From assembly GCA_949317995.1 (NCBI GenBank), contig OX439036.1:85132420-85196419 (forward strand): a stretch of 64,000 nt of DNA. The letters run 5' to 3'. Each line of letters starts with the position of its first letter. The stretch's first letter is position 1. The notes beneath the pieces are model-generated. The model had not been told where the DNA came from. It did no database searches and saw only the letters and a list, made by a program, of their open reading frames with translations. Below are positions 41,862-54,250 of the stretch, in pieces. Made by a program: the position numbers and the translations under genes. Origin of the DNA: Acholoe squamosa. Lineage: Eukaryota; Annelida; Polychaeta; Phyllodocida; Polynoidae.

Positions 41862-44800
41862 GTAAGTACATAGTTTATGGTACACCATAATGGCATGCTG
41901 TGGAATTTGCTAATATGGAGAAAAAAATGAAAGCTATCAAGGGGTGATTATATTGGTTATTTTGATGGATCCAACTGTGAATCATCTCAAAATATCCTTT
42001 TCCATGGCCGGCGCAGACAGAATGTGGTATACTTTTAGTTGCAAAGCTGCCTGAAAATGCTCTCAGTTTGGGTTTCCGTAGAAGCTTAGGTCAATACCTT
42101 ATACATACATAACGGTAATACTAGCAGTCCTCCTCAATCAGATCAAATTCACACCATATGTCATCTGGCTTATCTATACAATACAAGCCGTTGCCTGGCA
42201 ACACTCAAGACACAGTACCCCCTCTTACTGTACATTCTAATGTGTTAGTATCATACCTTCTTCAAGTAAGAGTATTATGTTGCAGTCAAGATAACACAGA
42301 AATCCGATCATATAAATGTGGACTTTTCTATTTATTTCATAGGTATATCACTGTTGATAAGTACCATATACTATGCCTATCTTCTTTCTTGATATTGGCC
42401 TCTTATGACATTCCTGAATGCCTTTAATTTAGACTTTCAGTTCAGATATGAGGTATCAGGTCTGGCCTTAGGTCCAGCTTGGTTGGCATAGCAACTAAAC
42501 ATTCTATTTTGTTATCATTTGGCAGTATTTGGGCCTATCTGCTCAATATCTCCATTTGCCTATATTATAGTTAAAACTAAACTAAGGAAAGGTTGTTCCT
42601 ACTTGGAAATAGATTGTTTTGGTAGAGAACCATGAAAAGAATTTTATTGATATGACAGATTTCTATCAATGAATACCATAGAACAAAGGATAGCTCCTAC
42701 TTCTTATGTGATCATTGTTGAAATCTAACCAGGGAATAGTAGTTTGGTACCATGTCAGGCCCTTGCTCTCTGGAAGGCTGACACTCTAATAGGCCACATA
42801 TATCTAACAAACAAATTTCATACTTTGACTCACTGTTCTTGGAATGATAGAGATAGAGCAATATGGATAATCTCATTGGAATTGTGAGGTCATGGTCGTT
42901 CTATAGAGGGTATAACTTTGCAGATTAGACCAGTAGAAGTATGTAAATGATGTTTATGCTCCCTTGTATATGTATTTAAGCCCAAAACCGCGCTTTAAAG
43001 CGCACTTGGACACCTAGGGGTTAAGTAACGAAATTCCCATCATACTCATCACAGGCATACAAAAGATGTTATGGCTTGTTCTGGCGAACTGGGGACATAT
43101 GGGCCAGCAGGGGGGTGAAATAGAAATGTTAAAGGATATAAAAATGTTTTTACCATATGATAGTACAGGTATTGGTCTAACTTAGTGTGAAATTGGCTAC
43201 CTTAAATATCAAAACTGTTCAAATTGTGGCTAACCAAAGCTATGATGTACAAATATGCACTAAAAACCGTTAGGCTACTCTTTACATCTCCCAACCAATC
43301 ACTATTGACCTCCTTTTTTTGGATTCAATGTCCTCTTTGTGTTAGGTAGCAGGTATTATGTTGAGAGGTCAGGCTGGGCAACATAAATATGTAAGGTACC
43401 GGTACATTATGGTGTCTATCAAAATCTTTGCCTCAAATGAGAGATATTGCTGTAAAAATACATGTAAGAAATGTAAGTCATTTCTATGCGTTCTGGTATT
43501 AGACTTCCTTTCAAATAGCTTTCCTGATTGGGAACTTACTGAAAAATCTATATTTCTTGAATTGCTTGTAAGTATTTAGTACTCTTGATTCTGTATGTAG
43601 TGTTTCTGTATAACCTCAGAGAAATTTATTTGATCTTTTCTGCTTAGAAATGAAAGAGAATTGGTATGCTTTTATGTTAGATATTACACAATACCAATAA
43701 AGCTCTTTTTAAAATATAACCCATTACTTTATAATAATATTTCCAATATTATTGGCCATATGGTGAAATCATAATATTTCCTCTCGTATGGTGGAAGATA
43801 AACATAGAAAGCATGGCTTAAAATCTCTGTAATCTATTCTGGTCAAGCTAAAGTTTAGTAAGAATACTATTTCTATATGATTTGCCCAATCAATAGGCAT
43901 AAATCAGTGTAAAGCGTAGCCTAATAACACAAAATGTTCTGGAAACACTATACAAATGTATACATAACCAGATTTCAGTAATACTCACTATATACCGCAG
44001 TTGCAAGTGTACCAGTGGGTGCTAGTACCATGCTGGTAGTGGATGCAGGTGTGACTGCACTGCAGCCAATAGCTTAGGCCTAATCAACATGCATTTTCGT
44101 GAGATTTGCAGGTACAGGGGTCAGAAGACACTCTATGCATGGGTGACTTTTCACACCTGTAGGTGTAAAGACTCCACACCTGGATGTGTCATGAGTGATA
44201 GCCCACACTAACCATACCTTTGAACTTGTAATTATATTCTTAAGCCATTATGTGCTATTTAATGAGTCTTAATAGTACTTCTGTGTGAAGGGTGGGACAG
44301 AGTGGATTCCCACCAGGTATTACATAACCAACCATCTAGATATAGATGTCCATAATATCCTTTGTCTTCATCTAAACATCAGTTGGGTATATGGTCAAAT
44401 CATATTATTTCCTCTTCCATGGGGGGAGGAGATAAACATAAAAATCTGTAAGTGGCTCACATAGCTCAAAAACATGTGGTTTATCTATATTGATAATCAA
44501 TATATCCATTGTAGTCCTAATACCCCATGTATAAGGCACACTTCATGTATAAGTTGCACCATGAGTTGAAGGAAATGCTAAAAAGGTGCACCTGGGGGTT
44601 AATTTTGAAAAGGTTAGTACTACTCTGATATAAATTTACCCTGCCTATAAGGTGCATTCCCTCTTTGGGAAGGCTCTATAAGGAGCAGTATGACAATGGT
44701 TTATGTGAGGTACTAAAGTACATTGATCACTGAATCAATGTTCTGCCCATTGGCTGGTTTTATCATGTTCTCAACCATCATGAGTAAGACAATGTGAAGC

Positions 44801-46020
44801 ATGATTGCTAATCAAACCAGTACAAAGAAGAGCCATCCCTACTAAATATCTATACCCATATCTTTCAAGAGAGAAAGCATAGCCTGATGTACATGTCTGC
44901 TGTTTCTCTGTTAATGGACTTCTGTAAAATCAAGGATTTCTTTGGGAGATTTAAATAGCAATTCAGCTCATAAATTTGTTTGATATAGGGAGGATATGAG
45001 CAAGGTATTGATTCCAGTTATGACAGTCTAAAACAATTTAAATTTGTCAAAATTTGGCTATCAATTTAATTAAGTTGGAGGGGGGGGGGTTGGCTTATAA
45101 GAGAGGTAGGCTTATGTGAGAGGTATTACAGTAGTGTAAAGCGTAACCTAATGTAAAAAGTAGCCTAATGACAAACATACAGGCCTATGGTTCTTTTATG
45201 AATGGGCTATAGTAAGTTATAGCGAGTAAGTTATAATGAGTGCCACTAAGATGGCCAAGTGGAAAGTGTAGTCTAACAATGCACATATAGGGCTGCTGGT
45301 CTTATATAATTGGTCTAGTGTAAAGCGTAACCTAACGTAAAGCGTAGCCTGATCGCTGCAGAATGACTACATATTTGGTCCCATACTACTTTGTGTTTAT
45401 ACCAGTGTTCCATTATTTTCACATATTGTCACTTTCATTATGGAGTTATATATTGGGGACAATGGATAGTTAAATATAATACCTACAAGAGCTGTGTTGA
45501 TTTATAAAATGTAAAGCGTAGCCTGAGAAAAGTTAGCCAAACACTTATCATGAACTTCAGAGTGGCACACTGCCGGGAATTTTTAATATTTTCTCACTCT
45601 TTTTTTTAACATTATGTATGTGCAAGGGGTAGTTGATAAGCACTTTTAATATCAATGGTCATTAAATATGGGAAACCCTGGGGACATGTATTATATAATG
45701 TAAAGCGTAACCTAAGAAAACTTTACAAAATCATATAGAGGCCCCCCACTCACAAGTACACATGCTGTATTTGGTTAAGACACTTCTAGAATTACTTCCA
45801 TATGTATTCTATATGAAAATAACCAGAAAAGCAAAATATTTCTTCAAATTGATTTACTTGCCACCATATTACAATGAATTCTTAGTAGAAAATCACAAAA
45901 ATTGCTATTTTTCACTTATTTTTGCATTCTCAATTGCACACTTAATATATCGGTCATAGGTATGCAAAACTATATATACCATTAAAGGTCTACATGAGCT
46001 TGATCTGGTGGAAGTCATTA
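41862..46020. other. Probable first intron of the GPCR gene; dispersed TGTAAAGCGTA words
   Basis: No exon found. The 16-base word TGTAAAGCGTAGCCTA or TGTAAAGCGTAACCTA occurs at about 43912, 45135, 45312, 45330, 45507 and 45698, with looser copies at 45155 and 45256. Also present are a decayed GCGTATAAGG MITE (44515-44720) and a G tract near 45078. Confidence 0.45.
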
Positions 46021-46540
46021 ATATTGGTATTTAAGTGACAAAACTTGGGAAACCCTAACATTACGGGGATTTAGTGTTATTTATTGCCACCAGGGGGCAC
46101 AACCAGTGCTGAACATGGAATGTTCTCCCACTTTCCCTTGTCAGATTTTGATGATCCATATATCAAAAAGATCATTGAGACCTTTTCATCCCAATGAAAA
46201 CAAGTATGGTTTAATTGGTTCAATTGATATATCCTGGCAAACTGCTTACTCAAACCAGATAGATATACCTGAACTCAGAATATCACAATTTCTGTCAACC
46301 AGCACAGTTATTGTCCATGTTAGGCATGATAACATGCTTATCTGTGTTGTAAAAGAGGACTTTGCCCATTATTTAGGGCCTATGATTGTCTAAATATGTG
46401 GAAAGACCCATAGAAAGTATTCTGATAGGTTACAGTAAATATACCTTCTTGTTCTTTTTGACTGCAACACCTAGAAGCTCTGAATATCACCAAATCCCAG
46501 TAATGTTAGGTTTTCCCACGTTTTGTCACATTTAATGATT
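46021..46540. repeat. Inverted-repeat element
   Basis: TGACAAAACTTGGGAAACCC followed by TAACATTACGGGGATTTAGTG (about 46036-46075) is inverted at about 46487-46535. It is a probable short transposon of about 500 bases with no clear ORF. The frame at 46106-46393 has no domain. Confidence 0.6.
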
Positions 46541-48005
46541 AGTGAAGAAATACAACATGCTAATGTCAAAATATCCATTTGTCCCCATTTCGTCAGAACA
46601 AATAAATGTATGTTTCCAGTGGCATGGTCAGAACAATTAAGATAGGAAGGACGAGCAGAGGGGATGTAAGAGCCCTAAATGCCCCAAGAAACAATTGGGG
46701 GAAACATAGAAAAAACTTCAATGTAGTTAATAAGTATGACAAGTTTCTTTGGCCTCACTAGGAAGCTAGGGAAGTATTGTAGGCTGATCTCCCAATCGCT
46801 AAATGGTGAATAGCTGATTACCTACACTCTCAGCCCGAATTGTAAATGGGCTATGCAGACCGCCGTAGTCCATACAGCAGGACCTACATTGGGTCATTGG
46901 TTTAGTACTCACAGCAGATAACACTGTGTTCCAGAAATAGAGGTACTCTACAGTAAAACCCTTTTCGGGGTCTGACAGTGTATGTAAGGACACCACACAT
47001 ACATCCCCGTCCATCATCTCGCATCTGAACAACGTTATGATTTTGAACCTGTTCTGGATAAAACCTTGGAGAGTCAGTAGCTTCCCAGATATTATGGCCC
47101 ACCAATGGGATATTAAAAACTATAAAGTAAAAGCGCCAGTGTCCTCTCTTCTCAAAGATTTCACAAGAATCTGCGTAAAGGAGTCTTAGTGCAGGGGGGC
47201 AATAAGGCCCCCTTTCCGAGAACACGCCACAGATATACATGTACACCACCATAATAATTATGGTGTCCTAAATGGATCTTAACAACGCATACGCTACAGG
47301 TTTGGTCACTTTTAAATCTTTTCTTGTGAGCCTGAAACTCTTTGAAAATAATATTTAAGTGGATAGTAATTCGTAGGCATCAAATAGAGCCCCGGATGAT
47401 ACTTCGTCGGGATTGATTGTAAGGATTAATATTGATTTCACAGTTACCAGAATGAACCATTAGTAATTGTAATCTCATCAAAGTTCAAGCTGGAGGACCT
47501 CTTACAAACAGGCCGATTTGGCCTCTGGTCTTAATTATAATTTTATATTCTTATTCATTTTCTAATTTCTATTTGTATCTTTGCCTTTAGGTGGCTAAGG
47601 TCCAGATAGATTTTTAACCAGCTGGCAACACTTTTAGGGCAATGTTAATATCCTCGATTGCGGGAAAGTGAGACACCCTTGGCTTTTAGCGATCAAAAAT
47701 CGAATATCAGCTGAGAGGACATTAGCTTTCTTCAGTAAAGTTACACCTCTTTACTGTTTTAAAATCTAGGAATGAATCATTTTGCAGAGATATTTCCGGA
47801 AAGGTAGGACGGTCGATGAAATCTCAGTCTCTCCCTCCAAAAATGCACAATCATGAGGATTTCAGGTTTTATACACGAGGCCCCGATGTTTGTTACTTTA
47901 TAACCATCGGTAACTGTAAATCCTGGGCTCCACTAGCGAAACACGGGCGTATGTGTTACAGGTCTGTGAAACTTCAAATTCTTCGTTCTATGTATATTCG
48001 TTTAT
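46541..48005. other. No confident gene
   Basis: Two overlapping minus-strand frames (47252-46902 and 47032-46799) are rich in aromatic residues and have a GTGAGT near 46913, but no family is recognisable and no partner exons are found. The rest appears non-coding. Confidence 0.3.
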
Positions 48006-48010
48006 ATTAC

Positions 48011-48064
48011 CAGGAGGGCATTTCAAAACCATAGCTATAGATATCGTTTTGAAATGCCCTGCAG
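48011..48064. mobile_element. 54-bp hairpin insertion with ATTAC duplication
   Basis: Perfect 15-base arms AGGGCATTTCAAAAC and GTTTTGAAATGCCCT surround an AT-rich centre with a CATAGCTATAGATATC core, bounded by CAG on both sides. ATTAC precedes (48006-48010) and follows (48065-48069) it. A second copy, inverted, lies at 62524-62577 inside a LINE frame. Its size and duplication suggest an extremely short non-autonomous element. Confidence 0.75.
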
Positions 48065-48111
48065 ATTACGCATAAGATTCGCGTGAATGTTTCAAAAGTA
48101 GAGCTTGGGCA

Positions 48112-49114
48112 TAGGGTGGATTAACCTAAAGACGGCCGTTCCTGTGCAGTTTTTCAACAAGGGATTTGTGGTTGCTAATATCTCTTAGACTTAAAGGCAC
48201 TGGGAGTTTACAAAGGAACTAAATGGAAGATAATGGTTTGGGCTCTTATACCTCTCACATTTCAGAAATCCTTGTGTACACTTGAGGCGTCCACTTAAGA
48301 CCAACCCTTTAAAGCCCTTTTTATTAAACTCTCATTCTAAAAAATAAAATAAAAAATCTTTCACATAACTATGCAATAAAATGGCATTGTTAAAAGTTAG
48401 TATTGCTAATCTTGCATTATAGAGGCTGTGCACCTCAATACTATTTCAATATGCACTATAATATGCATGCCCTAGATTTCATAAACATGCCCTGAATATC
48501 ACCTTCTTCCTCCACATACTTATAATAGTAGGATTACAGGAAAGGTTGTAATATATCCATCAGGGCATTGTCCCGGCAAATTTTGTTACCCAAAATATTC
48601 TGGCCAATAATCTTGTATTGCTTTCCTACATAATGAACGGTTTCTTATAAATTAAATGCATGAATAACTCTGTAAGGGATGGACGGCTCAAGTTGAAAAT
48701 GGTGGTTGTCTCATGGTGAAATTAGTAGGTTCTAGAAAATAAATCCTACACTGAAAGCATCTATCATTTCCGTACTTTTTCTTATACTATCATCCAGTAC
48801 TGTTAATCATCTACTCCTGTAGTCAATATGAGATATCTGTAATCAATTTTAATGTTCAAAATATGCAACCAAAGTTGGAAGATTCTTATGAAATGGCCAG
48901 TTTGTCAGGATAAAAACAACTCAAACATTGATACTTTAGTGCATTGTTATAGAATGACAATTACATAATATATCCAGCCCATGGGGTAAGATAACGCCTC
49001 TATTTCAATGATATTAGGGTCCCAAGACCAGGGAATACTTGTAAATGTGAGAAAAATAAGGTGACAGGTGGACGATTCAAGGTATGTGGTCGTCTTTAGG
49101 TTAATCTGCCCTAA
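48112..49114. mobile_element. Inverted-repeat element, TAGGGTGGATTAACCTAAAG ends
   Basis: TAGGGTGGATTAACCTAAAG ACGGCC on the left is inverted at 49088-49114 (GGTCGTCTTTAGG then TTAATCTGCCCTA). The interior of about 950 bases has no transposase. A related word, GGGCAGATTAACCTTGTGA, occurs at about 34131. Confidence 0.65.
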
Positions 49115-50019
49115 GGCCAGTGTCTGTGCTTCTGGGCTAGAACTCCCCAGGGCCAGGCTATACTGTAGGGATAGTTGCTGTAGTCACCCTGGGCCTTATT
49201 TCAATATAAATGACTATAGATCTGAGAAATGGTTTACTATCAAGTGATCTTTCTTGGTGTGCCTGGGGTTTTCAATGATTCTTTCCGAAGTTTGGGGTCT
49301 GTCTCCACCAAATAGGACTTTGGTAGAGCAGTCGCAGCACTTTAGCCAATGATAGAGATCACTATAAAGTATATGAGTGGCAAGTAGTATTTTACTAAAT
49401 GAAGCCTATGTTGTTGTCAGGGATATTGAGATAAGCCCCTGTTCATAATGGCTATGTACCATAAAGCCGCATCAGTGGCACCGAAGGATTGAGCCACCAT
49501 GCTCAGGTGTCAGCTGCTACTTATGGGCTACTTTTGGCGTCGTGATATTCAATGTTGGTAGAAAGAAGCAATATAACTCCGCTTCTTACCAAGAGAATCT
49601 CTCAGGCCATTTCTCAAGTTTGTATAAACAGAAACTTTAAGATCGTACCACAGGGGCCTATTTCAATATAACAGTTTGGCTATCTTGCTGGAGAGGTATG
49701 AAGTCACCAGAGATTCCTCCCTAAGATTGGTTTTGGTGGATAGGGAGCCTAAGTCTCGCGATAAACCATGTCGTAAAAAAATTCTGATTTGGAACTCAAA
49801 TGACCAATATCTGAATTGACCTAGAGGCCCACCATATATGAAACTTTAAGGTTCAACTCTCATTCTTGAAAAAAGTTATGCTAGGCCTAAAAAATTCCCC
49901 TATCCTTCAAGCTTGCGGGTGATAATATGCTAGGCCTTGAACGCACGGTCATGTGACGCGACTTAGTCTCCCTATTAGTCCTAAAAGTTTCAACATTAGT
50001 GTAGGCCTGTAAAACATAC
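49115..50019. other. No gene; scattered TATTTCAATATA words
   Basis: Words such as GGGGCCTATTTCAATATAAC occur at about 49195, 49650 and, in complement, 49425. Similar words recur on the far side of gypsy element 2 at 58630 and 59075, so element 2 inserted into a region rich in this repeat. Confidence 0.4.
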
Positions 50020-50460
50020 TGTAATAAATAAGGATGAACACCGGGTTACGAGTTAACGACTTAAATGCTTTTATTCATGGGCCACATCCCGGCCCGCCCT
50101 GTGGGCTTAGGTACACCGATCCCGTATGGCGACGGCTCGTGCGGCGGCAGCTAACCTTCTCTAGCACTTCCGGCGGCGAACCCACTCTCAGTCGGATCCC
50201 GGCGTCTCTGCTACTACTGGGCCCCTGCTGCCTCACCGTGCGTCTCCCCGGCTTTCTTCTTAGTCAGTCCGACCCCCGACTCCTCCCGAGCTCGCCCTTA
50301 TATACCCCTCTGATGTTCCGGTGACTTCACACTACCAAATATGGTCTAACCCGCTAGCCGCGGCGCCACCCGGCGTCGGTCGCTCCAACTAACGTCCGGC
50401 CCCTCGGCCGAACTCGCCCGTTTCCTCCCCGCGTATTCCACCGGAGGCGACTCCATTACA
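50020..50460 (-). repeat. 3' LTR of element 2
   Basis: 441 bp, the same boundaries and signals as the 5' LTR, with about ten differences by eye. Confidence 0.93.
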
Positions 50461-50475
50461 CTCCTCCCACCTTAA
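50461..50475 (-). promoter_or_regulatory. Polypurine tract of element 2
   Basis: AAGGTGGGAGGAG on the minus strand ends exactly at the 3' LTR. Confidence 0.75.
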
Positions 50476-51329
50476 TCACAACCACCGGTGGATCAATACG
50501 GAACGGGCGTATCCCGACCCTGATAACTTCTTACAGTAAACGTCATAACAGCCACATTATATAATACTGAATAATATCCCCCTGATGTTCCGTTAGGTCC
50601 GTATCAGCCTCGTAACTTCTATTAACATCAGATAATATCTCACTGGTCCGTTAGATCTATATCTACATCGCGACTCTATTAACATCAGGTATACTCCATA
50701 ACGCTTAACTTCTAAGCCGTCCCGCCCGGTGTCTGGGCATTCCTCTTACGACGGCGTTTCCACAACATCGCCCTCATCGGATTAACGAACGGGTATGTTG
50801 TCATAGCACTTAACATCTCGATATTATCAGCATATATACCATCTTAATCCTTCGGATCACACGAACATGTATGTCTCAATAACAATTAACGTTTGGATAT
50901 TATTAACCGATATACAATCATCAACATATATACAATTTCAGTCTTCCTGCACTCTAGGTGCCACCCCGGGACAGGATCACTGCAGGCATCTGTAGGCAGC
51001 GGACGGATGTAGCCGTGTCCTTGCTAGCGGGGTTGCCTAACGCCGACCGTCCTGGCTCGCCTCCAGCCCTGGGGGTCCCCTGATGGCCTGCCCGTCGGCG
51101 GCCGTCTCCCCTCCAACCGTTCCCTCCGGCGGGCCGTCCCGGCTCCGGCTCTCCTGCAACACAAGATACGCCGTCAGACTAGGACCCTAGACCATCCTCC
51201 TTGTCTCCCCTCTTCTCCCGCTTCCTGAGGCCTTCCCGACGTTCCCCGCTCTTCGACTGCTACCCCCTCATCCAGCCCGCTACCCTCATGTCTCCCACGT
51301 TCCCTGTTACTCGGATACCACCACCTGCT
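50476..51329 (-). other. 3' untranslated region of element 2
   Basis: No coding signal. Short imperfect direct repeats occur between 50570 and 50700 (ATTAACATCAG with GTCCGTTAG words). Confidence 0.5.
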
Positions 51330-51746
51330 CTACTCTGCCAACATACATTTGATCCGTTCGTCTACTGATAGCTGTTGTATCTGCTGGCCACTATACCTCT
51401 CTACCCGTTCTTGGTCTATCACAAGCGTATTCTTTGTGGTACTCACCCTCCGGCGGTAGACCGTCTGGTACAATTGGTTCACCTGAACCAGATCTCCCCC
51501 GAGCACGTCCTCCCACCGGTGGTGGCGCCCTGAAACCGGCACAGTGGGCCCCCACTCCTCGTTGGGCCGATTTCCCGTCCTCCACCTCTCGGCCGCCATT
51601 CCTCCCTCCTCTATCCACGGGATGGTCACCGGGCCCCTGGGGAACCCATCTCCCCACCCCGGGAATGGCCTAGGGAGCTGTCCTCCTATGTCCGGGCCCA
51701 TTGGTAGGACCCCCGCCGCTGCAGCCGTCGAGCTGGGACTCATCAC
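51330..51746 (-). CDS. ORF3 of element 2, C-terminal part
   Basis: 138 codons, overlapping the coiled-coil part by about 77 bases in another frame. It is Pro/Gly/Trp-rich at first, then holds a more structured segment (EDVLGGDLVQVNQLYQTVYRRR and RYSGQQIQQLSVDERIKCM). It may be the end of a single ORF3 after an indel. The family is unknown. Confidence 0.45.
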   Translation of the reverse strand: MMSPSSTAAAAGVLPMGPDIGGQLPRPFPGWGDGFPRGPVTIPWIEEGGMAAERWRTGNRPNEEWGPTVPVSGRHHRWEDVLGGDLVQVNQLYQTVYRRRVSTTKNTLVIDQERVERYSGQQIQQLSVDERIKCMLAE

Positions 51747-52584
51747 TACTGGAGGGCCAGTATTCTTTCCCCTCCCTCTCTCTCTGTCTCTCCCTCTCCG
51801 CCCAACGCCTGTCTTCGTCCTCCTCCTTCCGCCTTTTTTCCTGGTCTTTCTCCCGGCGCTTCCTCTCCTCCTTCTCTCTTTCCAACCTCTTCTCTTCCCG
51901 GCGTTTCTTTTCCTCTCTTTCCTCCCTTCGTTTCTTCTCCTCTCTCTCCTCTGCTAATCTTTTCTCCTCTTTCCTCTTCTTACTCGCCTTTTCCTCTGCC
52001 AGTTTCTGTTCCTCCCTCTTCCTTTTCTCCTCCTTCTCCTCCGCTACCCTCCTGCTCTCTTGTTCCTGCCTCCTTTTGTTTTCCTCTGCTTCCCTCTTTC
52101 TCTTCTCCTCCTCTCCCGCTATCCTCTTCTCCTCCTCCTTCTTTCTCCTACTGGCCTCAGCCACCCGCCTTTCCTCCTCTGCTTTCCTCTGTTCCTTCTT
52201 TGCCTTCTCGGCTTCCGCCGCCTTCCTTTTCTTATCCGCTTCGGCCGCCCGCTTCTCTTCTTCCGCCTTCTCCTGTTCCTTCCTCTTCCTGTCGGCTTCC
52301 GCCGCCCTCCTCTCTTCCTCCCTCTTTTTCTTCTCGGCTTCTGCCTTCTTCTCCTCCTCCCTCTTCTTCTTCTCGGCCTCCGCCACTCGTTTCTCGTCCA
52401 TTTTCTGTCTCTCTCGTTCCTCCCGTGGCGCCTCAGTCCCCGCCACTTCTCCCGCCGACTGCTGGTCCGCCGACCGGTCGCCTCCTGTCCCGGCGGACGT
52501 CTGCCCATCCTCTTCCTCCCTGAAGGACTGTTCCAGGGCCACCAGGGGCCGGGCTTTCCTCCTCTCTACCGCTGACGTCGCCAC
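51670..52584 (-). CDS. ORF3 of element 2, Lys/Glu coiled-coil part
   Basis: 304 codons overlapping the end of the zinc-finger part by 19 bases in another frame, so it is either a frameshifted continuation or a separate ORF. Residues 60-280 are almost wholly Lys, Glu, Arg, Ala with EEKRKREE-type repeats, which predicts a very long charged single helix or coiled coil. Highly repetitive DNA (CTC/TTC runs on the plus strand) makes indels here likely, and it also creates long antisense frames that are not genes. The tail (SSSDESQLDG) overlaps the start of the next frame. Confidence 0.6.
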   Translation of the reverse strand: MATSAVERRKARPLVALEQSFREEEDGQTSAGTGGDRSADQQSAGEVAGTEAPREERERQKMDEKRVAEAEKKKREEEKKAEAEKKKREEERRAAEADRKRKEQEKAEEEKRAAEADKKRKAAEAEKAKKEQRKAEEERRVAEASRRKKEEEKRIAGEEEKRKREAEENKRRQEQESRRVAEEKEEKRKREEQKLAEEKASKKRKEEKRLAEEREEKKRREEREEKKRREEKRLEREKEERKRREKDQEKRRKEEDEDRRWAERERQREREGKEYWPSSSDESQLDGCSGGGPTNGPGHRRTAP

Positions 52585-54189
52585 CTCGTCGTCGCCCCCC
52601 CGGCCATCCTCCGCTGGTAGCTCTCTCTCTTGGCCTGGACTTCCTTAGCGAGGTCACCTCTCGCTCTGGGGGTCCTCGGGCGCGTGGGCTCCACTGGTGT
52701 CGTCTCCTCCGGCGTTGGGAGCACCGGGGCCTCTGCGGTGACCACCCTCCTGCGGTCCTCCCCGCCGATGAGGTTCGCGTCCGGCTCGCCTGCTGGGCCG
52801 ACCGGACTGGTCTCCAGCTGCGGGGTGACCTGCTGGGAATCGGACCGGTGTACTGGCGAGGTAAACCGCCCCTGTAGCCGTGGCCGGGCCCCTGGCGGAG
52901 TCATCTCCTGGGGAGGCCGCGCGCCCGGAGTCACCGCCGGGGAGGGAGGTGAGACCATGGCTAGGATCGGGTGGTCCACCGGCAGGTGGTACATGGCCGC
53001 CAACCACTCCCGATGTTGCTGCTCCGTGGTGCCTCCAGACACCGCCGTTCCCCCACTTGTGCCCTCGGCCGGCACCTCCAGCACATCTGTCACCCCGTCC
53101 CCCAACATCTCACTCAGGACCGCCTCGTCTATCGGTCCTCCTCCCCCCGCCGACGCGGCTGGGACCCCCGCGGCTTCATCCCTATTCGGCCTCTTTGGCG
53201 CTGCGGCCGTGGGCCCTCCGGAGCCCGATCCCTTCGGGGATGCGGCGACTCTTGCCGTCAGAGGGAGGTCGTCGGCGTCACTGCCCTCCCCGATGTCGCA
53301 GACCGAGTCCTTCTCCCAGCTGCTTTCCCGCGATGTGGACGGGCCCCTCTTCTCTCCCCTGCTACGCTGGCCCACCTCCACCGATTTCCCAGGGGCCGGC
53401 ACCACCACCTTACTCGCCACCGCCGGGCGGGGGGACCTGGAGCCATCGTCCTCATCCTCTTCCTCCCCCTCGGACTGGGTGGCCTCTGGCAGCTTCCGAC
53501 GGTACTGAATCTCCAACGGGTCCGGGATCTTTTCGTAGATGCTCCACGGGTGCGTTGGATGTTTGGCGCACATATGTTTCCAGAGCTCCTTGTGCCTCTT
53601 CCCCCTCACCTGCAACTCGCAGCCCTCCGCCGGGCAGTCCCATCCTGGTCCTGCCCCGGCGTGTAGGCTCAGATGCCTCTTCAGGGTGTCCAGCCGCCCT
53701 GTTGTGACCATACACCCCGGTTCCGGGCATGTATGCCGCTTCTTAGCTGGCGACTTTTTCTTGGGGGTCCTCCCCACCCCACTCCGTCCTCTCTCGCCCT
53801 TCTTAGGCCCCATTTCTGTCGCAATGTCCGTATTACTTTCGCTCCGCCGATCGTGCACCGTTGGCCGGTTTGAAAATGAAGATGGACGCGAGCCTCGTTC
53901 TGAGCGGTGACCTACATCCGCCCGCGGAAATAGGTCACGGCGCCAGACGTCCTCCCGATAGGGCTCCCGGCGGTCCCAGATGTGCCTACGGCGGTCCTCC
54001 TCCTCGTGGCGCCGCTTCTTTCCTAACACTATGTCTCTCACCCTCATAGACATCGTGCGGGGGCTCTCTCCCTCCTTTCTCATATACCAATCCCCTTGCA
54101 ACTGCGGCGGTCGTTCCACCGGAATCCACCGTACCACTTCCACCCCCCGGCACCTCGGCCTGAAATGAATCCACTCCTCGTCGCTCTAC
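52566..54189 (-). CDS. ORF3 of element 2, zinc-finger part (novel, env position)
   Basis: Open on the minus strand from after a TAG near 54190 to 52566. No ATG lies at its head, and the first sensible one is near 54082. It begins with a charged Arg/Glu-rich region and a basic patch (GRTPKKKSPAKKRH) that could be a nuclear signal. Two well-spaced C2H2 fingers follow at about 53738-53550: CPEPGC with HLSLH, then CPAEGC with HMCAKH. The remainder is a long Glu/Ser/Pro/Gly-rich linker. There is no signal peptide or membrane helix. Its place after pol and its paired fingers match ORF3 of element 1, although overall sequence similarity by eye is slight. The frame passes with a short overlap into the Lys/Glu-rich ORF downstream. 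Confidence 0.65.
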
Positions 54190-54250
54190 TCCCATCTCTG
54201 CTCTACCAACCCCACCGGGACAGAAGTAGGGGTCCTGGCGTACCGGCCCA

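Noticed and set aside
46799-47252. Possible minus-strand exon with aromatic-rich frames and a GTGAGT
   Set aside because: Two overlapping frames are equally plausible, the acceptor is weak, and neither a family match nor a partner exon was found.
51701-53707. Long plus-strand Ser/Phe/Leu-rich and Pro-rich frames opposite ORF3 of element 2
   Set aside because: They are complements of the Lys/Glu coiled-coil codons and GC-rich linker. The real direction is set by LTR, gag and pol on the minus strand.
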